DNA of 33,545 nucleotides from Bacteroidales bacterium. Lineage in GTDB: Bacteria > Bacteroidota > Bacteroidia > Bacteroidales > UBA7960. Positions 1 to 10,026 of the stretch are shown here, piece after piece. The notes beneath the pieces are model-generated. The model made no database searches. It saw only the letters and a program-made list of their open reading frames with translations, and was not told the origin of the DNA. The stretch spans positions 1 through 33,545 of the forward strand of contig SLOJ01000187.1 of assembly GCA_007132585.1 (NCBI GenBank), read 5' to 3'. The first letter of the stretch is position 1, and each line of letters starts with the position of its first letter. The translations under genes were made by a program, and so were the position numbers.

Positions 1-165
1 AATCATTGTGGTAAAAAGATGAAATAAGCATGTTTACTTTACTCACACACAGGATGATGTTCATACATGCGATTCCATGTGACCTATTTAAAACAAATTA
101 TGAACACATGAAAAATTGCCAAAAATCCGGGTGAAGCAGAATTTCATCGGGCAGCTGACCGTCGT

Positions 166-3100
166 TTAGCCTTTATTCTTTTTTCTTTTGCATTTTTTTG
201 GCATGTAAATAAGTGATGCCCGCTTTTTTCCATCCATTATTACCTCAAGTGGTTTATGGAAACGCACATGATGGAAATATCGGGTTTTGTTGATCGTTGT
301 ACAGTTTTCGAGTTCATTCCAGTTGATGTAATCAATCAGATCGTTGTGTTTTACGGAAAAGTATCCTACGTTCATTGAAATTACATTATGGAAGAAGTGC
401 GAACCCAGCGATGCATCCAGGGGAAAATCTTCCATGCTTACTTCCACAATAATCTTCGCATTGGAAATCTGCGACCATACTACCGGTATTCCAATAAACC
501 GATCGCGGGTTCCCCAGCGACCCGGGCCAATAAGAATATATTTCCGGTTTTCTTTCACCATTTTATTGTTGAGCATTTCAATTTCATCGCGCATCTTTTC
601 GGTTTTCAATTTATCGAAAGCCTCCATGTTAACATAAATAACATCTTCAATGTCATCTATGCGGCCATTGCCCATTCCGTTTTCCGAGTATAATAACAGA
701 CGTTCATTGTCAACTTCATCAAGACTGATATCATTGTCGATGATATTCTTGATAAGCGGTTTTATTTGTAACAGGTAGAATGATGCCATGCTGTTTTTAT
801 CTTTGTTCAGATCAATGGCAAATTCAATTTCAATGGGTGATCCAAGCGATTCGGAAACAATATCAAGGATTACCTCAATGGTTTTTGCCATCGGAATATA
901 GTCGTATTTGAGAATATTGGCGAAGTTTATAACCCTTGGGCCCGGATCGGTAAGGCCAGGAATGGTACGTTCGCTTGACATATCGTAAACTGAAGCTGAG
1001 TGTTTAATGGTACTGTGTTCTTCGGCTTTGGAAATCTCCAGTTTGCTCAGCGATGCATCATCGCCCTGCAACAAGTTTATTTCTTTACGTGCCATGTCAA
1101 TGGCATAAAAGTGAAGTTGAGAGTTTTTAAAAAGGTCTTTCGGGGTGTATATTTCCAGCTGCGGATGTGCCGGTGAAAACCGGTAGGTTTTTTCTCCTTC
1201 TACAACATACTTGCCAAGTCCTACAGCAGCTACCGCAAATCCTTCGTCGGGTTTCATATAGGAATATGGATAGAAGTTATAGGATTGAGCCACACCGCTG
1301 ATATGAGGGTAGAAGTAATCTTCAAAACGGTTACCGGCAACTTCCTGAATGATCACGGCCATTTTCTCTTCTTCAATCTTGTAGTTTACCGCTTTAAAAT
1401 ATGCCTGTGCAGTAGGGGAGAATATGGATGCAAAAACCAGTTTTATGGCATCCATTAGTTGCTTCAGGCGCACTTTCATATCGGGGTGATTGTTCGGAAG
1501 CAGAAAGGTATCAAATATTCCTGCAAAGGGCTGCATAAGTGAGTCTTCAAAAAGGCTCGATGATCTTATGGCCAGGGGTTTGTCAATAATATTCAGGTAG
1601 GTTTTTAACTTTTTAATAAGGGTGCCGGTAAGCTCGCCGGCCACAAACATCTCCTGAATTTTTTTATAGTTGGTTTCGGTGTAGATTTTATCATGCAGGT
1701 TATTGCGCTGTATGAACATTTCAAACTCTTCTGTACCAATGATTGATGTTTTTGGTGTTCGGATATTGATATCAGGCACCAAATCATTGAAAGAAAAATT
1801 GTTAATGATCATATTGATGAAGGAAAGCCCTCTGCCTTTACCTCCCAGCGAACCCGGTGCCAGCCTCACAACATTGGTTTCGTCGGTTAGAGCAGATTCT
1901 TCAAAATTAATAACCTTGCCTCGTTGCCTGTCGTGGATGCACGCCTCTATAATATCAATCATATACTGACGAACACCCTTGGGGCATTCAAAGTCTTCTA
2001 CCCTTAAAGGTTTGATCTTTTTCGCAATTTGTATTTCACCCCGTGCCATTAACCAGTGCGAGAAATGGTTTTTTCGTGCATGATAAATAAGAGATTTTTC
2101 GGGAATGGATTTCAGATGCGATTGAAATTCTTTCATGGAGCGTGCAACGGCAATTTCTTTGCGTCCTTCTTCATCACGATATACAAAATTTCCAAACCCC
2201 AGGTAATAATTAATGAAACTCTGAAGATCCTGTTTGAGGGTTTCTGAATTTTTATTGATAAAAGTTGATTTTAATAAATAAGCATTCCTGGCATTTTCAA
2301 CATCAGAAGACTGCAAAACCACGGGCAGGTCGGGCATCTGGTCGCGTACATAACCCGCAAGGTTCAAACCTGCACGACTATCAAGTTTGCCATCTTTTTC
2401 AAACTTCACATCAGAAATCAAACAAAGCAGGTTCTCACGGTATTGCTCAAAAAGTGTAATGGCCTCGTTGTAGTTTGATGCCAAAAGAATTTTTGGGCGA
2501 ACCCGCATTTTAAGCAATTTGTGGGTTTCATCGGTATGTATTTCTTCTATTAGCTGACGGGTTTGTTCAATAACAATGGAATAAAGTATCGGGAGGTAGC
2601 GGGAGTAGTATCGTGCTGAGTCTTCCACTAAAAGGATTACCCTAACCATACCTATGTTAATATCATTTTCCACGTTCATACGGTCCTCTATGAACTTTAC
2701 CATGGCCAAAAATACATTGGAGTCGCCGTTCCACACAAAAACCTTGTCAATGTATTTCAGATTTTTACTGCCATCGGCAAACAGTCCTATATCGCTGTTA
2801 TTGTTAAGCAACAGGAAGATAGGAATATTCAAATAAATTTGTTTGATGATACGGCTTAATTGAATTGGGGTGGTTTTATCAACTCCCATCATTACAATAA
2901 CCATGTCAAAATGTTTTTCCTGCATTTTTTCAAGGGCTTCTTCGGGAGTTGATACTCCTGTGATTCTTGGGGCCGATGAAAGATTCAGCTGATAATATTC
3001 ACCACGCACCTGCTCAAAGAAACGGCCTTCCTGCTCAATAATGTATGCATCATAAAGGTTGGCAACCAACAGTATTTCGCGCACTTTGTACTGCATAAGG

Positions 3101-3723
3101 TCGTGATAAATATCACGGTCAGAGTTATGTTTTACAAGAAATTTTTGCAGTAATTGCCTGCTCATGGCTGCGTGAGAACGAGCTGTTTCAGGTTGCTCTT
3201 CTTTTTGCTGCGTAGCTGTTTTTTGAAGAAGATCCTTGCCGATAAATGTATTGAGATATCCGGAAATTAAACTGCTGAGATTATTGATAAGATCCCGTTC
3301 TTCCATCATGAACGGGCCTTCATCGATTTCGGGATGTTTTGACAGGTAAAAGATTTCAATTAAACCCACTTTGCCGTCAATGGTTTCAAAGGATTTTTTC
3401 TGGCACCATTCGGTTTCACGGAACTTTGAGTTGCTAACCACATTGGTTTTCCCATATTTAATTCTTGCCACAGTATCATCGGGGTAATGCCAGGCAGATG
3501 GAAGAACCTGGCAGATTTCCTGAAGCATTGTATTTATGGGTTTATCTTGTCTGAGAATTTGTGTAGTCTGATTTATGGCCCCCAACTCCTTAAGACGCTC
3601 GCGCTTTTCGGAGAGAATTCTCTGAATTTCTTCCCTGCTGATAATAGATTCAGGCAAACTTCCCTCCGTAATGGTTTTTGGAGAGTTGCTGTCATTTTCG
3701 GGATTGAAAGCAGAGTCTTTCAT
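166..3723 (-). CDS. PEP/pyruvate-binding (PPDK N-terminal, ATP-grasp) domain protein with N-terminal GAF-like and two receiver-like domains
   Basis: 1185-aa ORF. PPDK_N-type motifs (LAPGSLGGKGRGLSFIN, LAIRSSSLFEDSLMQPFAGIFDTF, MAVIIQEVAGNRFEDYFYP). REC-like segments (ILLVEDSARYYSRYLPIL...LISDVKFEKDGKLDSRAGLNLAGYVRDQMPDLPVVLQSSD). Confidence 0.85.
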   Translation of the reverse strand: MKDSAFNPENDSNSPKTITEGSLPESIISREEIQRILSEKRERLKELGAINQTTQILRQDKPINTMLQEICQVLPSAWHYPDDTVARIKYGKTNVVSNSKFRETEWCQKKSFETIDGKVGLIEIFYLSKHPEIDEGPFMMEERDLINNLSSLISGYLNTFIGKDLLQKTATQQKEEQPETARSHAAMSRQLLQKFLVKHNSDRDIYHDLMQYKVREILLVANLYDAYIIEQEGRFFEQVRGEYYQLNLSSAPRITGVSTPEEALEKMQEKHFDMVIVMMGVDKTTPIQLSRIIKQIYLNIPIFLLLNNNSDIGLFADGSKNLKYIDKVFVWNGDSNVFLAMVKFIEDRMNVENDINIGMVRVILLVEDSARYYSRYLPILYSIVIEQTRQLIEEIHTDETHKLLKMRVRPKILLASNYNEAITLFEQYRENLLCLISDVKFEKDGKLDSRAGLNLAGYVRDQMPDLPVVLQSSDVENARNAYLLKSTFINKNSETLKQDLQSFINYYLGFGNFVYRDEEGRKEIAVARSMKEFQSHLKSIPEKSLIYHARKNHFSHWLMARGEIQIAKKIKPLRVEDFECPKGVRQYMIDIIEACIHDRQRGKVINFEESALTDETNVVRLAPGSLGGKGRGLSFINMIINNFSFNDLVPDINIRTPKTSIIGTEEFEMFIQRNNLHDKIYTETNYKKIQEMFVAGELTGTLIKKLKTYLNIIDKPLAIRSSSLFEDSLMQPFAGIFDTFLLPNNHPDMKVRLKQLMDAIKLVFASIFSPTAQAYFKAVNYKIEEEKMAVIIQEVAGNRFEDYFYPHISGVAQSYNFYPYSYMKPDEGFAVAAVGLGKYVVEGEKTYRFSPAHPQLEIYTPKDLFKNSQLHFYAIDMARKEINLLQGDDASLSKLEISKAEEHSTIKHSASVYDMSSERTIPGLTDPGPRVINFANILKYDYIPMAKTIEVILDIVSESLGSPIEIEFAIDLNKDKNSMASFYLLQIKPLIKNIIDNDISLDEVDNERLLLYSENGMGNGRIDDIEDVIYVNMEAFDKLKTEKMRDEIEMLNNKMVKENRKYILIGPGRWGTRDRFIGIPVVWSQISNAKIIVEVSMEDFPLDASLGSHFFHNVISMNVGYFSVKHNDLIDYINWNELENCTTINKTRYFHHVRFHKPLEVIMDGKKRASLIYMPKKCKRKKNKG

Positions 3724-3848
3724 GTTTTATTTCTTTTGGAGTTTTGGGTGTTCTAAAATACTAATTCTCATAAACAACTTTCCTTTTTTATGGAAAAAGT
3801 TTTGGAGTTTTTGATGCAGGTCGCAATGTTATTAGGTTATCGTAGTGA

Positions 3849-3884
3849 AGCGAAGATCACGAGAGCGATTAGCGATCCGGGATT
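3849..3884 (+). repeat. Dispersed intergenic element, copy A
   Basis: AGCGAAGATCACGAGAGCGATTAGCGATCCGGGATT; matches the reverse complement of 6383-6417 at about 30 of 36 positions by hand alignment. Confidence 0.75.
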
Positions 3885-3892
3885 GAGTTATT

Positions 3893-3957
3893 AGCAAAGT
3901 AGAAAAGTAAGAAAGTGAGAAAGTAAGAAAGTGATTAAAATGAGAAAGTGAGTAAGT
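3893..3957. repeat. Tandem octamer repeat, consensus RAGAAAGT, imperfect
   Basis: AGCAAAGT AGAAAAGT AAGAAAGT GAGAAAGT AAGAAAGT (gattaaaat) GAGAAAGT GAGTAAGT; same family as 28023-28078. Confidence 0.85.
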
Positions 3958-4158
3958 GAGATGTGATGGCATTCCCTTTAGAAGTTTAGCATAGGAGAAA
4001 ATGAGAAAATCTTGCAATACCAAAACTCATAACTTATAACAAAATATTTCATATAAACAAGAGAAATATAAAAAATATTTGTTTTAAAAATTTTTCATGT
4101 TGGATATATAAATGAACTAAAATTGTGTAAAGAATTCAAACCAGTCAAATCTATTTAA

Positions 4159-5517
<1,359 letters not shown>

Positions 5518-5544
5518 ATTCCGTTTTTGTTCGTAATGAGGGTG

Positions 5545-5581
5545 GGGTGCCCGGGTGGTTTTTACCCGGGTGTCCTTTTTT
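5545..5581 (+). terminator. Rho-independent terminator downstream of gdhA
   Basis: GGGTGCCCGGGT / ACCCGGGTGTCC stem (12 pairs counting G-U), followed by TTTTTT. Confidence 0.8.
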
Positions 5582-5582
5582 A

Positions 5583-5617
5583 TGTCAAATGTCAGATCTC
5601 AGATGTCAGATGTTGAA
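5583..5617. repeat. Period-7 tandem repeat (TGTCAGA-like)
   Basis: TGTCAAA TGTCAGA TCTCAGA TGTCAGA TGTTGAA read directly from the sequence. Confidence 0.8.
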
Positions 5618-5650
5618 GACTGAACACTCCTAAACCCATCAACCCAAAAC

Positions 5651-6355
5651 CTACTTCACCCTCCCATGATACTTCTTCAGGTAAAACTTGCAAAAAGAAT
5701 GAAACAGATTGATGTCGTCTTTATTAAGGAGCATAAGCCGTTCCATGATGCGGCGGTAGATAAGGTTGTCGGGTTGCATATCCACATCGGCAAGGATCTG
5801 GCGGGCTTTTTCACGTGCGATGGGCAGTTCTGCTTCCACGGGTAAATCCGGGGTTTTCTTTTTCCATGTTAAGGTTATTTTGCTGAGATATGTGGCATAT
5901 ACCATAACAGACTGTGCCAGATTGAGTGATGGGTATTTCCGTTGCATGGGTATGGTGGAAAGAAAATGACATTGGGCGAGTTGTTCGTTACTCAGTCCGG
6001 ATTCTTCTCCACCAAAAACAATGGCTGTACTTTTTATGGTAGTACCCTTATCGAGGATAATTTGCGGCAGGTCTTCCACCGGATGAAAGGTTTCGGCAAC
6101 ATTTCTTTTTTTAGCTGTTGAGCCTATGACAAAATCAATACCCGCAATGGCATCTGAAAGATTATGGAATATTTTAGCGTTTTCCAGTATATCATTTGAT
6201 CCATGAGCTGTAGCACGCGCTCTTTCACCCAGATGATTTGCAACGGGAGCAACCAGATATAATTGTGAAATACCCATGGTTTTAATAGCCCTTGCCGCTG
6301 CCCCGATATTTTCTTCACGCGCTGCATTTACCAGAATAAAGATCAGGTCGGTCAT
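5651..6355 (-). CDS. trmJ: SpoU/TrmH-superfamily RNA methyltransferase, TrmJ-like
   Basis: 234 aa. N-terminal VNAAREENIGAAARAIKTMGISQLYLV, central IVFGGEESGLSNEQLAQCHFLSTIPM, and PSLNLAQSVMVYATYL knot motifs. Confidence 0.85.
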   Translation of the reverse strand: MTDLIFILVNAAREENIGAAARAIKTMGISQLYLVAPVANHLGERARATAHGSNDILENAKIFHNLSDAIAGIDFVIGSTAKKRNVAETFHPVEDLPQIILDKGTTIKSTAIVFGGEESGLSNEQLAQCHFLSTIPMQRKYPSLNLAQSVMVYATYLSKITLTWKKKTPDLPVEAELPIAREKARQILADVDMQPDNLIYRRIMERLMLLNKDDINLFHSFCKFYLKKYHGRVK

Positions 6356-6382
6356 TGGTTTCTTTTTCTAAATCTCAACATT

Positions 6383-6417
6383 AATCCCGAATCGCTAATT
6401 ACTCCCGGGACTTCGCT
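6383..6417 (-). repeat. Dispersed intergenic element, copy B (inverted relative to copy A)
   Basis: Reverse complement AGCGAAGTCCCGGGAGTAATTAGCGATTCGGGATT. Confidence 0.75.
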
Positions 6418-6434
6418 AAAGCTCAGCCTTACAC

Positions 6435-7169
6435 TTAACCTTCTAAATATATAAACTTCAGATATCTGTCGCGGATGGCCGTAAGTTTTTCAAGGGTAAG
6501 ATTTTCACGGTAAATTCTTACCATATCTACAATTTTCCCGTGTTCCATAAATGCTGTTCGGGCGGCATCAAAAAAGATCAGGGATGTATCGTATTTAACT
6601 TCCGTAGTGATTTTTTTAAATTCTTCCCAATCAACATAACGTGGTATAACAAAGAACCCCCTGTGGGTAGTATCTTTATCCAGGTAAATACCATCATCAA
6701 CGGGTTTCAGATGGAGAAATTTATTCAATTGAATAAATCCCATCTTATTGGAAATCTTACGTGTTCCCTTTTTAAGATTGATTCCCATTTTTTCAAACAT
6801 AGCCTGTACAGTGGTGATCTGATTGTACTGGCCCAGATTTAACATTCTGATTACGGGGTAACTTTCATTCATTATATGAACCTGCCCACAAGCCCCGTCA
6901 ATTCGTCTGTTGCAGTTTTGCCGGATGTATTCAAGAGCACGTGCAATGTGTTCCATGGGGTAATGCCTTTCAAGAAACCAGTAAAGGTACTGGGGTTTGC
7001 TGGTTTTGGGTTGGTCGGCATAATAGCCAAAGAATGGCGATACGGCCTCAAGAATGCAAATGTTCAGGTTGAGATTGACATCGGTTATACATGAAAGAGG
7101 TTCTTCTTTGGTGATCCATCCAAACCTTTCTATAACAAGCTCAGTGTCTTTTTTTTCTATTGCTTCCAT
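6435..7169 (-). CDS. Hypothetical protein, no family recognised
   Basis: 244-aa ORF on the same strand as both neighbours, with no long overlapping ORF on the opposite strand. I cannot assign a domain. Confidence 0.75.
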   Translation of the reverse strand: MEAIEKKDTELVIERFGWITKEEPLSCITDVNLNLNICILEAVSPFFGYYADQPKTSKPQYLYWFLERHYPMEHIARALEYIRQNCNRRIDGACGQVHIMNESYPVIRMLNLGQYNQITTVQAMFEKMGINLKKGTRKISNKMGFIQLNKFLHLKPVDDGIYLDKDTTHRGFFVIPRYVDWEEFKKITTEVKYDTSLIFFDAARTAFMEHGKIVDMVRIYRENLTLEKLTAIRDRYLKFIYLEG

Positions 7170-7224
7170 TGGTCAGTTCTTTTAGGCTTTTGCAATAAAA
7201 TTAGTGTATTTTCCCGGTAAAAAC

Positions 7225-7266
7225 AAAAAAGCCCTCCGGAATTTTATGTTGTTTATCCGAAGAGCC
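7225..7266 (-). terminator. Rho-independent terminator downstream of the mscS-like gene
   Basis: On the minus strand GGCTCTTCGG ... CCGGAGGGCT (10 pairs with G-U), then TTTTTT. Confidence 0.7.
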
Positions 7267-7292
7267 TCTGTAAAATATAAAATAATTTACTA

Positions 7293-8108
7293 TTATTTTT
7301 GCTGGTGCAGGTGCACATCCATTTGCGGAAAAGGAATATTGATACCTTCTTTTGCGAAAGCTTTGTAAACTTTCTCGTTCATATCGAAAAACACACCCCA
7401 GAAATCACCTGAATTGGCCCATGCTCTTACAGTAATATTAACACTGCTATCGCCCAGTTCGCCCAGTGCAATAAAAGGTGCGGGATCTTTGAGAATTCTC
7501 TCATCTTCTTCAATAAGCTTAAGAAGTACTTCTTTTGCTTTATCAAAACTATCGCCATAAGCAATACCAAATGACCAGTCGGCCCGGCGGATGGGTTTTG
7601 CTGAGAAGTTGGTAAGGGAATTGGTGGCCAGTGGTCCGTTAGGAATAATGATTGTTACATTTTGCGGGGTTTTAAGATAAGTAACAAATATCTGAATATC
7701 CTCCACCGTACCCGAATGCCCTTCAGCGGTTATGTAATCTCCCACTTTAAAGGGCTTGAAGATAAGCAGTATCACTCCGCCGGCAAAGTTTTGCAGTGTT
7801 CCTGATAAAGCCAGACCAATGGCAAGACCGGCGGCACCCAGAATGGCAATAAAGGAGGTTACCGCAATGCCCACCATACTCATCACACTGATTACCAGCA
7901 GTACTTTCAGTAAAATAGCGATCATACTGGAAAGAAAACCACGAAGCGATGGGTCCATTTCCCGCTTTTCAAATGTGTTTTTTATTACCTTGGTTATATG
8001 GCCAATAATCCATAAACCTATTATAAGAACCACAATGGCTCCTAGTACCTTGGGACCGTAGTCAACCAAAAATTCTACTAATTTCTCCTGCAAATTTTCC
8101 ATTTTCAA
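7293..8108 (-). CDS. Small-conductance mechanosensitive ion channel, MscS family
   Basis: 271 aa. TM segments, then GAAGLAIGLALSGTLQNFAGGVILLIFKPFKVGDYITAEGHSGTVEDIQIFVTYLKTPQNVTIIIPNG. Confidence 0.93.
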   Translation of the reverse strand: MKMENLQEKLVEFLVDYGPKVLGAIVVLIIGLWIIGHITKVIKNTFEKREMDPSLRGFLSSMIAILLKVLLVISVMSMVGIAVTSFIAILGAAGLAIGLALSGTLQNFAGGVILLIFKPFKVGDYITAEGHSGTVEDIQIFVTYLKTPQNVTIIIPNGPLATNSLTNFSAKPIRRADWSFGIAYGDSFDKAKEVLLKLIEEDERILKDPAPFIALGELGDSSVNITVRAWANSGDFWGVFFDMNEKVYKAFAKEGINIPFPQMDVHLHQQK

Positions 8109-8230
8109 TTTTTGTTTAGTGAATAATATATTAAGGAGTCGTTCCTTTGTTAATCAAAGTTAAATAAATTTAAGATAGAATTATCGAAAAAATCCAGCGA
8201 TTTCCTGATATAGCATACTTTTTTCATGAT

Positions 8231-8261
8231 AAAAAAAGACCGCCCTTTTCAGAGCGGCCTT
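8231..8261 (-). terminator. Rho-independent terminator ending the DUF5689/TonB operon
   Basis: On the minus strand AAGGCCGC ... GCGGTCTT stem followed by a T run. Confidence 0.75.
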
Positions 8262-8320
8262 CAATAGAACAAAAATAATTTAAATGATTTTGTATTAAAA
8301 TTACCACATTCAACGCAAAA

Positions 8321-10015
8321 TCAGTCAGCTTCATAAAGTTTTACATTATCAACCCTGAAGGTACCAGTATTTCCCTGAGGGGCAGCACTTACATATTTCC
8401 ATGCAATATGCACTATCCCAGAATAAGAAGAAAGATCAATAAGGCCTGAATGTATCCACGCATTATCTGCATCACTTTGTCCTGCTAAAACAGCATCAAG
8501 TGTTTGCCAGTCAGCATCAGTAACATTTTCCCCATCAAAATTGGTTGAAATATGCAGGCTGAAACCATCGTGTGTATAAAAAGCTTTGGCCGACTCAAAC
8601 TCAAAAGTTGGATTGGTCATGGCATCTAAATCAATTGGCGGAGTAATCATCCACATGATATTTTGCGCGTCAGCTGAATTATATGCTGTAGCCTGTGCAT
8701 AATGATTATCCTGGTAGGTACGGCATATCCAGTTTCTTGAGCCGGCTTCTGCATATGCTGTCCAGCCATTATCATCAATAATATCATGATCCGGGTAGGA
8801 TTGAAAGTCTTCGTCAATAAAAGTAACTGGATCTGGTAGATCAGGGTCATCAGGATCATCGTCATCTTCCATCCAGTAATCTGAAGTGTCTCTCATGCCC
8901 GGCACACCGAAGTAGGCCGCAAGATTTCCTTTGAGTTTTACAGAAACTCCAAGTCTCTGCGGATTATCCACCAGATTAAGGGCTACCCGCGGGCTGCTTC
9001 CGAAAGGCAACTGAACAATGAGTGCATTGTTCATATTGGTTTCATCAGGATCATCGGCAATAATAATGTTGGAATTGGTGCTGAATGGTGCTGTAAAGCT
9101 GGGTTCAAATGGGTCAACTGAGGTTTCCATAACACCGATAATATATCCTTGTACCCAAATATCATTACCTGAATTGTTGTTGTATGCATATGCAATGTTG
9201 TAGGGGTCATCAAAAGTGCCGGAGCCACTTTCACCGGTATCTATCACACACCTGTCATTTGCCATAGTAAGCTCATTGGGGTCACGCACATATAATTGCC
9301 ATACATCACCAAACTGGCCCACAATGCCAATAAAACTTCCGTTGCCTTCGGGCAGTATTTCGTTGGCAAAATCGGCATAACCACTGGTTCTTACTATAAT
9401 GGTATTGTTATCGCAATCCTGCAGGGTGCGGTTAACGCTATTGAGGTTTATGGCATCGGCCCAGGTTTCACCAAGTTCGTTTTCAAGAAATTGCACATTG
9501 TTAATCTGAACCAGTTGTGCCTGGTATCCGCCGGCTTTAATCTCATTAATGGTAAGTACTTTAGGTTCTATAAACTTTTCTTCAGCCTGTTTTACAATTT
9601 GTTTGGTTCCATCAACCGAATCGAGTTGAAGCATATTGTTGAAATAACTTATAGATGCACCATCAAGCGAAAGACGAATGGAGTCACCCACTGTCAAGTT
9701 AGCACTCACAGCCATGCGCAGGTTAATTGCACCGGTAGGATCCTGGATATATGCCTGACGATATATATTGCCGTTACGTTGATCCATGGTTACAGTGGCA
9801 AAAAGTTGGGTGCCAGTATTGTGAAAAGTATAGGTTTCGCCCGGCACGATCATTTCCCTGATATCACCCAGGTTAATAATATCATCAGGGTTAATGCTTT
9901 CTATGGGAGGTATGTCTGTATCATCTTTTGTACATGAAACAAAGGCGAATACAAAAAGCAAACCTGCCCCGATAAAATTTCTGAAATTATTCATATTGAT
10001 TGATATAGTTTTCAT
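8321..10015 (-). CDS. Lipoprotein with DUF5689 (OB-like), DUF6359-like and choice-of-anchor J domains
   Basis: 564 aa. Lipobox-like FVFAFVSC. DUF5689-type block (MDQRNGNIYRQAYIQDPTGAINLRM...NMLQLDSV). GSGTFDDPYNIAYAYNNNSGNDIWVQGYIIG (DUF6359-like). C-terminal EDFQSYPD...WMITPPIDL...FRVDNVKLYE (choice-of-anchor J). Confidence 0.82.
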   Translation of the reverse strand: MKTISINMNNFRNFIGAGLLFVFAFVSCTKDDTDIPPIESINPDDIINLGDIREMIVPGETYTFHNTGTQLFATVTMDQRNGNIYRQAYIQDPTGAINLRMAVSANLTVGDSIRLSLDGASISYFNNMLQLDSVDGTKQIVKQAEEKFIEPKVLTINEIKAGGYQAQLVQINNVQFLENELGETWADAINLNSVNRTLQDCDNNTIIVRTSGYADFANEILPEGNGSFIGIVGQFGDVWQLYVRDPNELTMANDRCVIDTGESGSGTFDDPYNIAYAYNNNSGNDIWVQGYIIGVMETSVDPFEPSFTAPFSTNSNIIIADDPDETNMNNALIVQLPFGSSPRVALNLVDNPQRLGVSVKLKGNLAAYFGVPGMRDTSDYWMEDDDDPDDPDLPDPVTFIDEDFQSYPDHDIIDDNGWTAYAEAGSRNWICRTYQDNHYAQATAYNSADAQNIMWMITPPIDLDAMTNPTFEFESAKAFYTHDGFSLHISTNFDGENVTDADWQTLDAVLAGQSDADNAWIHSGLIDLSSYSGIVHIAWKYVSAAPQGNTGTFRVDNVKLYEAD

Positions 10016-10026
10016 TTATTACTTTT

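Noticed and set aside
3893-3957. Possible CRISPR array
   Set aside because: Unit is only 8 bp with no unique spacers; it is a simple tandem repeat.
3832-4023. 63-aa minus-strand ORF rich in FLxFSLSYFST
   Set aside because: Translation of the octamer repeat and dispersed element, not a gene.
9296-9937. 213-aa plus-strand ORF
   Set aside because: Antisense to the well-supported DUF5689 lipoprotein gene; no recognisable motifs.
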